Below the pieces are notes generated by a model. The model was not told the DNA's origin and made no database searches. It saw only the letters and a program-made list of their open reading frames with translations. From JAJFUG01 sp964473155 (lineage in GTDB: Bacteria; Gemmatimonadota; Glassbacteria; GWA2-58-10), in contig CAYYNT010000026.1 of assembly GCA_964473155.1 (NCBI GenBank), positions 1-51,106 on the forward strand: a stretch of 51,106 bases of DNA, read 5' to 3'. Of the stretch, positions 15,915-25,300 are shown one piece after another. Positions within the stretch are counted from its first letter, which is position 1. Each line of letters starts with the position of its first letter. The position numbers and the translations under genes were made by a program.

Positions 15915-16358
15915 TTGGCGGCAGCATTGAAACAGATTTGCGATGCCCTGATATCACTGCTGGAGAGCATTCCCGGGATCGGTCAAGGACGGGCCGGACT
16001 GTTCGCCGGGTCGATGAGGAGTTTTCTGGAGGAAGGACGGACAGCGCCCTTTGCCGGAGTGGTTCTGAACAGGCTGGCTTACGAATCTCTTTCATCCGAT
16101 CTGTGCCTGGTCAGGGAAAACCTCGCTTTTCTGATAAAGCTCGTGGCGCAGGATTTTCGAGGACCGGGATACAGTCTCGAGGACGGTTACGCTCTTCTGG
16201 ACGCCGTGCGGGGCGCACTGGCCGGGGCGGACCTTGGCATCGACGGGCTGGCCCCGCTGGAACTGGTTTCCATCTTACGGGACGAAAAGATTGAGGAGCA
16301 TGGCGTCACCGCCTTTTCCCTGAGCATGAAAACCTGGCGGATCACCGGCCGGGAATAA
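15915..16358 (+). CDS. Mu gp37-like tail-completion protein
   Basis: A 147-residue protein when started at the TTG at 15915, which has AGGAGAGGAG close upstream; a GTG at 15885 in the same frame is an alternative. The sequence (ESIPGIGQGRAGLFAG, ENLAFLIKLVAQDFRGPGYS) and its position after a gp36-like gene match DUF1834/gp37-like proteins that finish the head-tail junction. The fit is moderate. It is 30 bases upstream of the tail tube gene. Confidence 0.6.
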   Translation: MAAALKQICDALISLLESIPGIGQGRAGLFAGSMRSFLEEGRTAPFAGVVLNRLAYESLSSDLCLVRENLAFLIKLVAQDFRGPGYSLEDGYALLDAVRGALAGADLGIDGLAPLELVSILRDEKIEEHGVTAFSLSMKTWRITGRE

Positions 16359-16388
16359 ATAAACCAAATAATCTGCAAAGGGCAAGAG

Positions 16389-17426
16389 ATGACAACCATA
16401 TCGCGAACCGCAAGCCGCCTGGCCTGGTCGGCTTCCCGCCAGAGCGGGTTCGGCGTTCCGCTATCCGCAGGCCGGATCGACCGGTTCCTGCGTCTTAAAG
16501 ACCCTCTGATTCTGAAACCGGAGATCGAGCACTGGAACGACCGCGGCATGACCGGCAACGGGCATGACTGGGAGACACAGCGCGGCCTTCTCCGTCAGCA
16601 CGTGCAATTCGAAATTCCGGAGCAGCCCCTGCCGGCGGGGTTCATCGCATTTCTCCTGGCGCTTTTCTTTTCCGGGGAAAGCGCCACGCAGAACTCATCC
16701 GGCGTGTACGAGCATGTCAGCTCGTTCCCGGACCTTCAGACAGTGAGCGAGGCGGCGGTCACCAGCCTGGCTCTGCACGAGGACGGTCAGGACTGGCTTC
16801 TTCAGGATGTGGCCTGCGTGAGCCTTAAAATTTCGGGCGAGGGAGCCGAGCGCCTGAACGCGGGGGGGAATTTTGTCGCCTCCCGTCTTATCGGTCCGCT
16901 GACCGGCTTCACCTGGCCTGCCACGGCGGCCCAGCGGTATCTGTACAATTATGCCGGAACTTTCAACCTGGGCGGCGTGGACCGCCGTCCGCAACTGCGC
17001 TCTTTCAGTCTGGGTCTCGAATCAGGCCTGAAAATCGAGCAGGCCTGGAGAAAAGCGGCCAGCGAGCCGGAGAGGATTTATCCAGGCTTTTGGCCCCTTA
17101 CCCCGGAGCGCAGGATGAGCCTTTCCCTGTCGCTGGTGGCGGAGTCAGGGGACCTTGCGGCTTTCCGGACCGCGCACCGCGAGGGAACGCCGCACGGGTT
17201 GACCCTGAGCGTGCTGGGAGAGACAATCAGCGGCTCCAGCCCGGCGGACAGCGATGAGCTGGCGCTTTCCGTGCCACGGGCGGTTTTCTCGGGCCTGGAG
17301 TACAGTTACGGCGACGGAGTGATGGGGCTGGAATTGAATGTCGAGGGCGTTTACGACAACGCCGCGGGCGGACCCTGCCGGGTGATGGTGACCGAGGGAT
17401 CGACTCCGCGGTTCATGACCGTTTGA
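16389..17426 (+). CDS. major tail tube-like protein
   Basis: A 345-residue protein with repeated beta-sandwich-like segments (for example SVPRAVFSGLEYSYGDGVMG and FSLGLESGLKIEQAW) and the position expected of a major tail protein: after head completion, before the frameshifted tail chaperone pair. No sheath-like gene is present in the cluster, which argues for a non-contractile tail. The family assignment comes mainly from order and size. The start ATG follows CAAAGGGCAAGAG. The stop overlaps an in-frame TTG/ATG of the next gene. Confidence 0.6.
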   Translation: MTTISRTASRLAWSASRQSGFGVPLSAGRIDRFLRLKDPLILKPEIEHWNDRGMTGNGHDWETQRGLLRQHVQFEIPEQPLPAGFIAFLLALFFSGESATQNSSGVYEHVSSFPDLQTVSEAAVTSLALHEDGQDWLLQDVACVSLKISGEGAERLNAGGNFVASRLIGPLTGFTWPATAAQRYLYNYAGTFNLGGVDRRPQLRSFSLGLESGLKIEQAWRKAASEPERIYPGFWPLTPERRMSLSLSLVAESGDLAAFRTAHREGTPHGLTLSVLGETISGSSPADSDELALSVPRAVFSGLEYSYGDGVMGLELNVEGVYDNAAGGPCRVMVTEGSTPRFMTV

Positions 17427-17440
17427 TGGAGGCCCAAGTA

Positions 17441-17809
17441 ATGGATAACATAAAACTGTTCCCGCTGGGCTTGGGGGAAGAGATACGAGTGGAACTATCC
17501 GTGGAACTGGATGGAAAGAAGTATGCTCTGGTTCATGTTTTCCGTGAACCGGATGTCGAGGACCGCAAGTTGTACTGGAGTTATCTCGGGCGTAGCGAGA
17601 TGGAGGCTGGCTCCCGCCAGGGCGCGGATTATCTTGGTGCGGGTGAACGTCTTTATGACCGCTGCGCGTTGCGGGCGGAGGGCTATGCCTTCCCGGAGGA
17701 AAATGTACGGGACTGGAGGACTCTGGTGCCGTTGGAGCACAAGTCCTGGGCCGTGCAGATGCTTCTGTCACGGGCCGGGAGCCTGAGCGGGACAGAGATA
17801 AAAAACTGA
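17441..17809 (+). CDS. tail assembly chaperone, upstream frame (gpG-like)
   Basis: A 122-residue protein (alternative starts TTG 17423 and ATG 17426; ATG 17441 has GGAGG eight bases upstream). Its last codons are AAA AAC TGA, and these form the slippery heptamer A AAA AAC with codon boundaries in the right place for a -1 shift. The downstream ORF at 17830 is in the -1 frame. This is the lambda G/GT arrangement: both the short and the extended protein chaperone the tape measure during tail assembly. The sequence itself (beta-rich, EIRVELSVELDGKKYALVHV) is in keeping with tail chaperones but is not diagnostic. Confidence 0.75.
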   Translation: MDNIKLFPLGLGEEIRVELSVELDGKKYALVHVFREPDVEDRKLYWSYLGRSEMEAGSRQGADYLGAGERLYDRCALRAEGYAFPEENVRDWRTLVPLEHKSWAVQMLLSRAGSLSGTEIKN

Positions 17810-17856
17810 TCCGGAGCGTCCGTCAGCGCATGGCCCGGGCGGGCGCTCCGGATCAG
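17800..17856 (+). promoter_or_regulatory. programmed -1 ribosomal frameshift signal
   Basis: AAAAAAC at 17800-17806 is read A AAA AAC in the zero frame. The zero-frame stop TGA follows at once (17807-17809). A 13-bp perfect inverted repeat, 17806-17818 with 17844-17856 (CTGATCCGGAGCG), makes a stimulatory stem with a 25-base loop, whose first pairs would be melted by the paused ribosome. After a -1 slip the reading continues CTG ATC CGG without stop into the 17830-18114 frame. Confidence 0.88.
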
Positions 17857-18114
17857 GGGTGTCCTGGAGTGGAGCGTTGCGGCTGGCTGCAGGAGGGTGA
17901 AAACCCCTGCGCCGGCTGCGGACTCCGAGATGCCGGACCCGGTTTCAGCAAGAGTTGCCTGGTGGAGTATTCCCTTTTCCTGGCGGCTTATGTCGAGGCT
18001 TTCCGTCCCGAGCCGCGACGCCTGAACTGGCTGGACCTGGATATTTACCAGGCCGTTTTAGCCGCCAGAGAAGGATATGAAAGCGAACAGGCAAGAAAGT
18101 TCTGGAAGAAATGA
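17830..18114 (+). CDS. tail assembly chaperone, -1 frame extension (GT-like)
   Basis: A 94-codon frame if counted from the internal ATG, but it is open from 17806 in the -1 frame of the upstream gene and is most likely translated mainly as the C-terminal part of a fusion of about 224 residues. It carries a cysteine cluster (CPGVERCGWL, NPCAGCGLRD, then SKSC) that could bind a metal, reminiscent of the metal-ligand cysteines reported in some T domains of tail chaperones. It lies between the upstream chaperone and the tape-measure-like gene, where the GT frame is expected. Confidence 0.72.
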   Translation: MARAGAPDQGCPGVERCGWLQEGENPCAGCGLRDAGPGFSKSCLVEYSLFLAAYVEAFRPEPRRLNWLDLDIYQAVLAAREGYESEQARKFWKK

Positions 18115-18149
18115 AATGGTGTAATTAAATATGTATTGTCAAGAGGTGA

Positions 18150-18890
18150 ATGATGCGGGAAAAGATTGAAAACAGGGGTCCGGAATCCGCCACGCTTGGA
18201 GCGATAGGTTTCATGAGGGCGCAGAATGTCACGCTGGCGGGGATGTCAGGAGGGCCACGCGGATACTCAGTCGCCCAGTCAACCGGATCAAAGGACGGCG
18301 GAAAAGATTCAGCCGGTTTCGAGCGGGTCCGCGCGGATTACGACTCGCTGGTGGAGAGCATCCTGAGCGGTAACCGTAAGGCCGGTGAGAGCATCGCCCA
18401 GCTCTTCGCCAGCCTGACCGGCGGCGGAAAACAGGCAAAGCAGTCCCTGGCCGGAGTGTTCGAGGGCATGGCCGGGCAGATATTCGAGAGCATGGGCGAT
18501 TACGCAAAACGGCTGGGAGTGCTGACCGGATTGTCGGCCAAGGCGTTCGCGGCGCTCAGGTCGATGAACCCCTTCGCCGCGGCCGCGGCCTCTGTCGGGC
18601 TGATCGCTCTGGGGCAGGCCTTGAAGAGCCTGGCCGGGAGCCTGGGCAAAGGCGGCGGCCATTCAGCCGGTGCAGACACCGGAAGCGGATATTCCCAGAC
18701 CGCCGCCACCTCGGCCGCAACCTCAGCCTCACCGTCAGCCCAGCCCTTGAATATCTATATCGGCGGGTTGCGCGGGACGGGCGTTTACGAGGTGGATCGC
18801 GCTCTGAACCGCGCGGGAGTGGACCGCGAACTGCGGGAACGTTTCCGCGAGCTTGTGCGCACTGGCTCGAATCCGGCGCTCAGGTATTGA
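18150..18890 (+). CDS. short tape-measure-like tail protein
   Basis: A 246-residue protein rich in Ala/Gly and helix with a hydrophobic centre (AFAALRSMNPFAAAAASVGL, about residues 131-150) and a compact C-terminal domain (LNIYIGGLRGTG...ALNRAGVDRELRERF). It follows the chaperone pair, where the tape measure is always found. It is very short for a tape measure; at about 0.15 nm per residue it would set a tail of only some 37 nm. The start is one of two adjacent ATGs (18150, 18153) after GAGGTG. Its C-terminal half has a paralogue in the gene at 20091-21314. Confidence 0.62.
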   Translation: MMREKIENRGPESATLGAIGFMRAQNVTLAGMSGGPRGYSVAQSTGSKDGGKDSAGFERVRADYDSLVESILSGNRKAGESIAQLFASLTGGGKQAKQSLAGVFEGMAGQIFESMGDYAKRLGVLTGLSAKAFAALRSMNPFAAAAASVGLIALGQALKSLAGSLGKGGGHSAGADTGSGYSQTAATSAATSASPSAQPLNIYIGGLRGTGVYEVDRALNRAGVDRELRERFRELVRTGSNPALRY

Positions 18891-18921
18891 ATCCGGGATT
18901 GTGTCCTGATCGGGAGGTTGA

Positions 18922-20088
18922 ATGAAAAAAGAGATGGCCTGTTTGTTTCTTATGTGCCCGATTCTGCTGTCCGGTTGCAGCGGTCCGGAGCAAACCCGTC
19001 TGTACTTGCAGCGGGAACTGTTCGAGAAAGCTGAACCTGGCGCGAAATATATCATGGCGAATGTGCGGGAGCGAGTGAAAGTCAACCCGGCGCCATCCGG
19101 CCGGATCGAGGGGGCGCACGCTTTTTCCGAGGGCCTGGCCGCGGTGAAGACCGGCGGGCGCTGGGGTTACGTGGACACGGCCGGGAAGCTCAGTATCCCC
19201 GCTGTGTACGACGAGGCGGGGGATTTCGTGGATGGGAGCGCGGTGGTCAGGCACGAAAGGCTTTACGGCCTGATTGACGGGCAGGGAGAATATGTTTTGC
19301 CTCCCCGGTTCGAGGCGGTGACTGATTTCAGGGGCAGGGTGGGGTTTGTGCGGTTCGAGTCGCAGTATCACCTGGTGGATCTGGAATCGAGGCAGGTGGT
19401 CAGACTGGATTTGAAGCTCCAGGCGGCGCGGGAGTTTTCCGAGGGCTTGGCCGCGGTCAAGAGTAGAAATAAGTGGGGTTTCATGGACCGCCGGGGCCGG
19501 GAGGCGATTGAATGCCGCTACGAGGATGTGAGGTCTTTCAGCGAGGGTTTGTGCGGGGCAAAATGGGGTGGCCGCTGGGGCTACATAGACCGTAGCGGCA
19601 AGATTGCGATAGAGGCCGGATACACTATAGTTGGAGATTTCCGCGACGGATTGGCAGCAGCGTATCTGGACTCAATAAGGCTGATGTTTTCAGGCATAAT
19701 TATTAATGGTTTTGGTAATCAGGTAACTGAGCACCGTTTTTATTCCTCCGGCGCGATAAACAGCGGCATAATGCCTGCCGGAGCTGCCACAAGAGGGCAG
19801 GAAAACGAAATTGAGGTAGTCTGGGGTTACTGGAAACCCAGGACGGACAGCTTTATCACCGGTCCGGATTTCAGTTGTGCACAGCCGTTTTCAAATGGAT
19901 TCGCGGCGGTGGCCAGAGAGAAAAAATGGGGTTTGATAGATACCTCCGGGATTCTGAAAATTGGATTCGAGTATGATACCATAACATCGTTCCGCGACAA
20001 ACGAAGTTTGGCCTCCAGGGGTGGAGAGTGGAGAATGCTGGTGTTGCTCGGTGATACTATTGTCGTCGAGACTATCGGCCAGGAGTGA
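18922..20088 (+). CDS. WG-repeat lipoprotein in tail operon
   Basis: A 388-residue secreted protein with a lipoprotein signal peptide (ILLSGC, acylated Cys19) followed by about six WG-type repeats (patterns such as GRWGYVDTAGKLSIP, NKWGFMDRRGRE, GRWGYIDRSGKIAI, KKWGLIDTSGILKI). WG repeats are beta-rich surface-protein units of unknown binding role. Such a protein is not a virion component in known phages; it looks like cargo (a moron) that may change the host envelope, for example to block superinfection (inference). The start has GGGAGG upstream. From about 19670 on the gene becomes AT-richer, and this continues into the next gene. Confidence 0.85.
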   Translation: MKKEMACLFLMCPILLSGCSGPEQTRLYLQRELFEKAEPGAKYIMANVRERVKVNPAPSGRIEGAHAFSEGLAAVKTGGRWGYVDTAGKLSIPAVYDEAGDFVDGSAVVRHERLYGLIDGQGEYVLPPRFEAVTDFRGRVGFVRFESQYHLVDLESRQVVRLDLKLQAAREFSEGLAAVKSRNKWGFMDRRGREAIECRYEDVRSFSEGLCGAKWGGRWGYIDRSGKIAIEAGYTIVGDFRDGLAAAYLDSIRLMFSGIIINGFGNQVTEHRFYSSGAINSGIMPAGAATRGQENEIEVVWGYWKPRTDSFITGPDFSCAQPFSNGFAAVAREKKWGLIDTSGILKIGFEYDTITSFRDKRSLASRGGEWRMLVLLGDTIVVETIGQE

Positions 20089-20090
20089 AA

Positions 20091-21314
20091 ATGAGCGAAC
20101 ACAATAATTCTGATCCATTGGGAATAAATAAACATGGCAACTGGTTGGATAGTTTAAAGACAAAATGGGAGGGCAATGGTCTTGAAGACCGGACATGGGA
20201 ACTGACTATATTTTGTTGTTTTCCTTTCGAAGAGTCCATTGGTCATCTTATTCCATGGACAGAGTGGGTAAAGGTGGTAAAAAATCTTTTCGCCATACCG
20301 AAACTTATCAAAGCTGGCATTAAGAATATAAGGAAGATTGAGAAAAAGCCTGCACTGGAACTTATCCGGGACGGAATACTCGAAATCGAGGATATCAGAT
20401 GGGCTTATCTGGAAGCGGAGGACATATACAGTCTGATGCAGGATAAGAGTATTTCGCCGGAGTATGCCGGGCAGGCGGTTTGGGCGGCGGACGCCATTAA
20501 AGTGAAAGCGAGCGTGAGAGAACGGGAAAGCCTTTTCCCGGTGACGGAGCTTGAAAGGTATAAAAGCGCGAAAAAACGTAATAAGACCAGGTGTGAATTC
20601 CGCGGGAGTCTGGATCATTTCCGGGAGATACTCGAAAGTATCGAGCGGGAGCGTTCAATACGGGAGCGGTCCTGCATAAGACGGACAGAGGACATTTTTG
20701 AGGAAAAGCTGAAACAGGAGCCCCGGGATTCAACCGGACAGAATAGTCCGGAGCTGGAAGGATCATTCAGGACAGGTGGCGCGCCGGAGTCATTCTTCCG
20801 CCTGGATTCAAGCATGTCCGGCGCACAGGGCCTGGCCGCGAGGGGTCTGGAGGGTTTGATAGTCAACCTGCTTGGGCGGTCGGAACAGACATCGGAGGCG
20901 GTGGAGGGCCAGTTCCGTAAACTTGGCGGGCGGAGCGTGGAAGAGATGGGGTTCCAGCCTTCGGGCCTGGCTCATCTGCGGGAGTTGACCGTGCAGGCCG
21001 CGGCCGCGCTCCGGGCCATGCACCCCTCTGGATCTGCGTCTGTTAGCCTGGCGCTTCTGGCCCTGGGCGATCTGCTGGGCGGCAGGGGTTCACGCGGAGC
21101 CGGGGCCGGGGAGCGGACCGCCGGCAACCCGGCTGAACCTTCCGGCGGACCGCGGAGCGAGCCGGTTCCGCGCCGGGAGGTGCGGATATACGTGGAGGGG
21201 AAACGGATGTCCGGCCCGCTCGAACTGGAGCTTGCGCTGTCTCGGGCCGGAATGAGTCCTTCCCTGCGCAGGGCTTATGGAAATCTGATGCAATACGGCG
21301 GCAGTTCAGGCTGA
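20091..21314 (+). CDS. chimeric protein with tape-measure-like C-terminus
   Basis: A 407-residue protein starting at ATG 20091 (AGGAG at 20081-20085; GTG 20085 also in frame), just behind the lipoprotein gene. The first about 220 residues are AT-rich in coding, contain FPFEESIGHLIPWTEW and a charged helical region, and match nothing I know. The last about 150 residues are GC-rich and resemble the C-terminal half of the gene at 18150: AAAALRAMHPSG with LALLALGDLL, then VRIYVEGKRMSG and LALSRAGMSPSLRRAY. It therefore looks like an imported N-terminal domain fused to a duplicated tape-measure tail. Function unknown. Confidence 0.75.
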   Translation: MSEHNNSDPLGINKHGNWLDSLKTKWEGNGLEDRTWELTIFCCFPFEESIGHLIPWTEWVKVVKNLFAIPKLIKAGIKNIRKIEKKPALELIRDGILEIEDIRWAYLEAEDIYSLMQDKSISPEYAGQAVWAADAIKVKASVRERESLFPVTELERYKSAKKRNKTRCEFRGSLDHFREILESIERERSIRERSCIRRTEDIFEEKLKQEPRDSTGQNSPELEGSFRTGGAPESFFRLDSSMSGAQGLAARGLEGLIVNLLGRSEQTSEAVEGQFRKLGGRSVEEMGFQPSGLAHLRELTVQAAAALRAMHPSGSASVSLALLALGDLLGGRGSRGAGAGERTAGNPAEPSGGPRSEPVPRREVRIYVEGKRMSGPLELELALSRAGMSPSLRRAYGNLMQYGGSSG

Positions 21315-21337
21315 AAGACAAGAATTAGATGAATCAC

Positions 21338-21361
21338 CCGCGGGCGCGGCCGCGCCCGCGG
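21338..21361. repeat. 24-bp perfect palindrome
   Basis: All 24 bases are self-complementary (arms CCGCGGGCGCGG and CCGCGCCCGCGG). It begins 23 bases after the stop of the chimeric gene and is followed by AAAGAAAATTAAT, so it lacks the T tract of a forward terminator. Three further hairpins lie in the same 271-base gap: 21388-21394/21401-21407 (CCGGCCC/GGGCCGG), 21432-21436/21443-21447 and 21489-21493/21505-21509. The rest of the gap (to 21585) holds no gene that I can support. Confidence 0.8.
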
Positions 21362-21585
21362 AAAGAAAATTAATCCCCGGATGGCGGCCGGCCCGGACGC
21401 GGGCCGGTGCGGAGGATGGCTAAAGCCAGGACGGCGAGCCGCCGCCGGGATCGTGTCTCCCAAATCCATACTATTTAGTCACTGCTTGGCGGGTGCAATC
21501 TGCCCCCGCTGGTTACGCCGGAGTGCGCCCGGAGTTTTGAAGCTTTGTGCATCTCACGGCTCACCCGCTGTCGCAAGGAGCGATC

Positions 21586-22380
21586 ATGGCCGAATACCCG
21601 CATATCCTGGCCGCCAATGCTCTCGAAAAGGCGGCCCTATCCTCCACCGTGGCCGAGGACCCGGTTTACCGCCTGGTTCACCTATCCGACCGCTCGCGCC
21701 TGTCCAAGTGGGCCGGTCCCTGGACCGGCAGCGAGAGAACGCAGGAGGTCCGTTTCACCTTCACCGATGAACAGACCGCGCCGGGCGGCGCGGCCGAGTC
21801 GCTGGACACCTTTGTCCTGGACCGCCATTTCATTCTGAACCCCGGCGCCGCGTTGAGCCTTCAGTGCGCGCAAAGCTCGGATTTCAGCGCCGGGCTGGAG
21901 ACAATGCTCACTCTGGCAAATCTGGACAGCGCGAAAACTTACTGGCGCGCCATTCCCCCGCGCAGCCGCCGCTGGTGGCGGATATGCCTGAGCGGCCTGG
22001 CCGGGGCGCCCCATATTTTCAACGTATGGCTGGGGCGGCGAATCGAGCTGACTTTCGGGCCGGTGGGTGAGTTTGATCCGTTCGAGGAGGAAATCGTGGG
22101 CGAGCCGGTGCACGGCGCATCGGGCGGGTTCCAGTGGACCCAGCGCTACCGACGCCGTCTGCTCCGGGCGAATTTCGAGAACCTGAACGAGGCCCGTCAC
22201 GCCCTGATCGAGCGCTGGTGGCGCGAGGCAGGGCAGGATGGTCGCAACTGGTGGTGGCTCACCTGGCCGGTCAGCCATCCGGATGATCCTCTTTACCTGA
22301 ATTGCGAGGGTATATCCAGGCGATTCGCCCTGAACGGCGCGATGCGCTCAGGCGTAATCGAGGCCAGGGAGGTGAAATAA
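21586..22380 (+). CDS. distal tail-like protein
   Basis: A 264-residue protein; ATG 21586 follows CAAGGAGCGATC (upstream in-frame codons to 21547 are less likely). It has the look of a siphovirus distal-tail or baseplate protein: a beta-rich N-terminal half (RLSKWAGPWTGSERTQEVRF) and a tryptophan-rich end (RWWREAGQDGRNWWWLTWPV). It lies between the tape-measure region and the giant tail hub gene, as in RcGTA and lambda-like tails (gp12/DIT position). The stop shares one base with the ATG of the next gene. Family assignment is by position and composition. Confidence 0.5.
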   Translation: MAEYPHILAANALEKAALSSTVAEDPVYRLVHLSDRSRLSKWAGPWTGSERTQEVRFTFTDEQTAPGGAAESLDTFVLDRHFILNPGAALSLQCAQSSDFSAGLETMLTLANLDSAKTYWRAIPPRSRRWWRICLSGLAGAPHIFNVWLGRRIELTFGPVGEFDPFEEEIVGEPVHGASGGFQWTQRYRRRLLRANFENLNEARHALIERWWREAGQDGRNWWWLTWPVSHPDDPLYLNCEGISRRFALNGAMRSGVIEAREVK

Positions 22381-25300
22381 TGGCTTTAAAACCTACACAG
22401 CGCTGGCTCGATGCCGCGCGCGCGGGCAGCGCCGAGCCGGTCCTGCTGGTGGAGTTGCGTCCCACTGTCCTCTACGCCGAAAAGAATTTTGCTGGTGACT
22501 GGCGCGGCGGGCGGGACAATCAGGGCCGCCTTCTGAGCGACCCCGCCAGCACATCCGGACTCAACACTGCGCCGCCGGAGGGTGTGACCGAACCGTATCC
22601 GGACGAGCTCCGTCTGGCGCGCGCCGAGGTCGAGCACCCTGAAATGCAGCCTTTCAGCCGGCCGATGGCCAGCGGCGTCACGTTCCGTCATTTCGGCCAG
22701 TATGAGAGCGCCGGGACCGACACCTACAAAAATGTGGGCCAGTATGTCCAGACTTTCCGCTGCTGCCGCGCGTTCCGCCTGCGGCGGCTGAAAGCCGGTC
22801 TTTACAACAGCGGGGCCAGGTTCAAGGGGCGGATACGGATTAAGATTTACAGCCACCTGTGCGAGAGCGCCCTGAACGAGTACCGTCTGACCGCGCAGAA
22901 CCAGCCTTTCGGCTCGTCCACAGCCCCGGCGGTGCAGGGCATTTATAACGGGGCGAAACTTGTCCATTCATTCGAGTTCAACGCCGCCCGGGACTCGCTT
23001 TCCGGCTTGGACCCGGAGAAAAGTCTGGAGGGCCGGGATTTCGAGAGCGCGGGCGGTGACACGTTCAAGATTTTCGACCTCTCGGCATCCAATGTCTGGC
23101 TTCCCGGCGGGGACGCCCCTTGCGCGCTGGACCTGAGCGTGGACCGGGATGACGACGCCCGGAGCCTGCATCTCTACGGCTCGGCCGATGACCGCGCCTA
23201 CGGCCGGGGCCAGCTCCTGCACCACGATCACGGCAGCGGCAAGTTCTATAAGCTTCCCGGCGACATGGGATTCAAGTTCATGGCCGACGGGTACGTGAAC
23301 GCCGGGAGCGGCATTTTCACTTTCGACCTGGGGGAGAAGCCCCATTCCGGCCTTCAGGGCGAGCTTGAGCTGCGCTACTGCGAGCCGCTGGGGACCTCCG
23401 CGCTTTTCGAACTGCGTGAGTGCGACAGCGGAACAGGCTGGCCCTCCGCCTGGCGCAGGGTGAGCGATGGGGCCGCGCTCGGCGGCAGGCGTTTCGTGCA
23501 GGTGCGCGTGAGCCTCAGCTCTCGGGACGGACTGGATACGCCGCGCATCTATTCCGTCCGGGTGGCCTACCGGTCCGCGCACCGTTTCGTTATGGCCTCC
23601 CGTCCTCTGTTCGGCTACCCGAACCTGGTGGCCGAGGCCCCGGATTACAGCGCCGAGGGCGACCCTCTCTCGGGGCGGGCCAGCGCCTCGGACACGAGCC
23701 GCCTGGTTCTGCTGGACGCCGGGGGGATGCTGCCTCGGCTGTTCTCCCTGTACAACATGAAAAACGATGAAGTCAAGGTGTATCTGGGATTCGACGCTCC
23801 GGGCTTTCTTGACAACAGCGCTGCGGATTACAACGAGGGCCTGGGCGACTGGCTGCATTACAAGAGCCTCTGGATTGAGGACTGGGAGATCGGCGAGGGA
23901 GTAGTGACCTTGTACGGATACGATCAGCAGGTTCGTTTCCTGGAGTCGGAAAGCCCATCACGCAGCCCGGAGGATGACCGCCCGGAACAGATCCATTATA
24001 ATCTCCTTCCTCCCGCGCTCATCAAACGGGACTTTCTGCTGCGTGCCAGGATGCGTCCCTCGCGCATTGACTTCGTGGCCGGGCCGGATGGCCTGCCACT
24101 GCCGGAAACCAGTTTCGGCGCTCTGGGCGAGGCGTCCGCCTGGCGTCTTTCCCGCGTGATCGAAAAACCCGCGGGCTTACACTCCGAGGACCAGGACCTG
24201 AACCGTCACCTTCTGGCTTTCCAGGCGGTGGATGAGCGCGGCCGCTGGGTGGCGCGCCGGGCGGATTTTTCAGCCAGTCCGGTTGCAAGGCTCTCTGGAG
24301 ACGATATCCTGGAGAAAAGCGAGCGCTTCCAACCCGGCCACCGTCATTTGAAAAACATCGCCGCGGTGTATTACGGCGGCGAGGGCAATAGCGAGACAGA
24401 CTACCGCAGCCTGTGCCTGGAGGTGGATGAGGAGGGCGGCAAGAGCTATAAAGAATTCTCCGTGGACAAACTTTTGAGCCGGTTCATTCCGCTTTCCGCC
24501 GATCCGCGCGATCCCGGAGATATACCTGTGACGGTGGCGCGCGCCCGTCTGCGGCTCCAGCGCCACGGGCTGCGGAGCCTGGACTTTTCGACCCGCCTGG
24601 AATACGCCTGGCTTCAGATCGGCGACCACGTGCATGTCGACAGCCGCCGCTACCGCCGCCCCGGAGCCGGTTCACCCAATCCGCTGCTGGTGATGCTCAC
24701 CCGGAAGAGCATTGACCGCGGCCTGGGGTCGGTGAGCTGGTCGGCTCTGGTGCTGGCGGATGCGCAGGAGGAGGAGCTTCCGGGCCGCTCTCCCGCCGCG
24801 CCGCTTTCGGTGACCGTGGAACCGAACAATGACGGGACAGTCACCTGGAGCTGGCAGGCCAGCCCGGACGATGACGGAGACAGAGTACTGCGTTACGACC
24901 TGTTCCGCCGCCTGGCGCACCTGGACAACTGGGCCGGATCGACAGGCACGGTGTCGGCAGGGGGGAAATCCGGTTACAGCATCGATGACGGTCCATACGA
25001 CAGGCTGGTCAGCTACGATTTCGGAGTGCGGGCGGTGGGAGTCAACGGCCGCGCCTCGGCGATCACCGTCGCGCAGGATGTCCTGGTCACAGCCGCGCCG
25101 CCCGCTCCACCCTCGCCGGATGACTGGCGGCTCGAAACCCGTGAAGGCGCAATCGCTGTGTATCTGCTGAACGACGCCGGACGGGCGCAGTTCTATAGAA
25201 TCCACGTGCTGTTAGGCGGCGGATCGGGATGGAGAGGCGCGGGGACTCTGGCGCGCGGTGCGCGCCGGGAGCCGGCGTTCCTGTATTACCCGGATGATCC

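Noticed and set aside
21338..21361. Intrinsic terminator in the tail operon
   Set aside because: The palindrome lacks a T tract on either strand, and transcription of the downstream tail genes is expected to continue.
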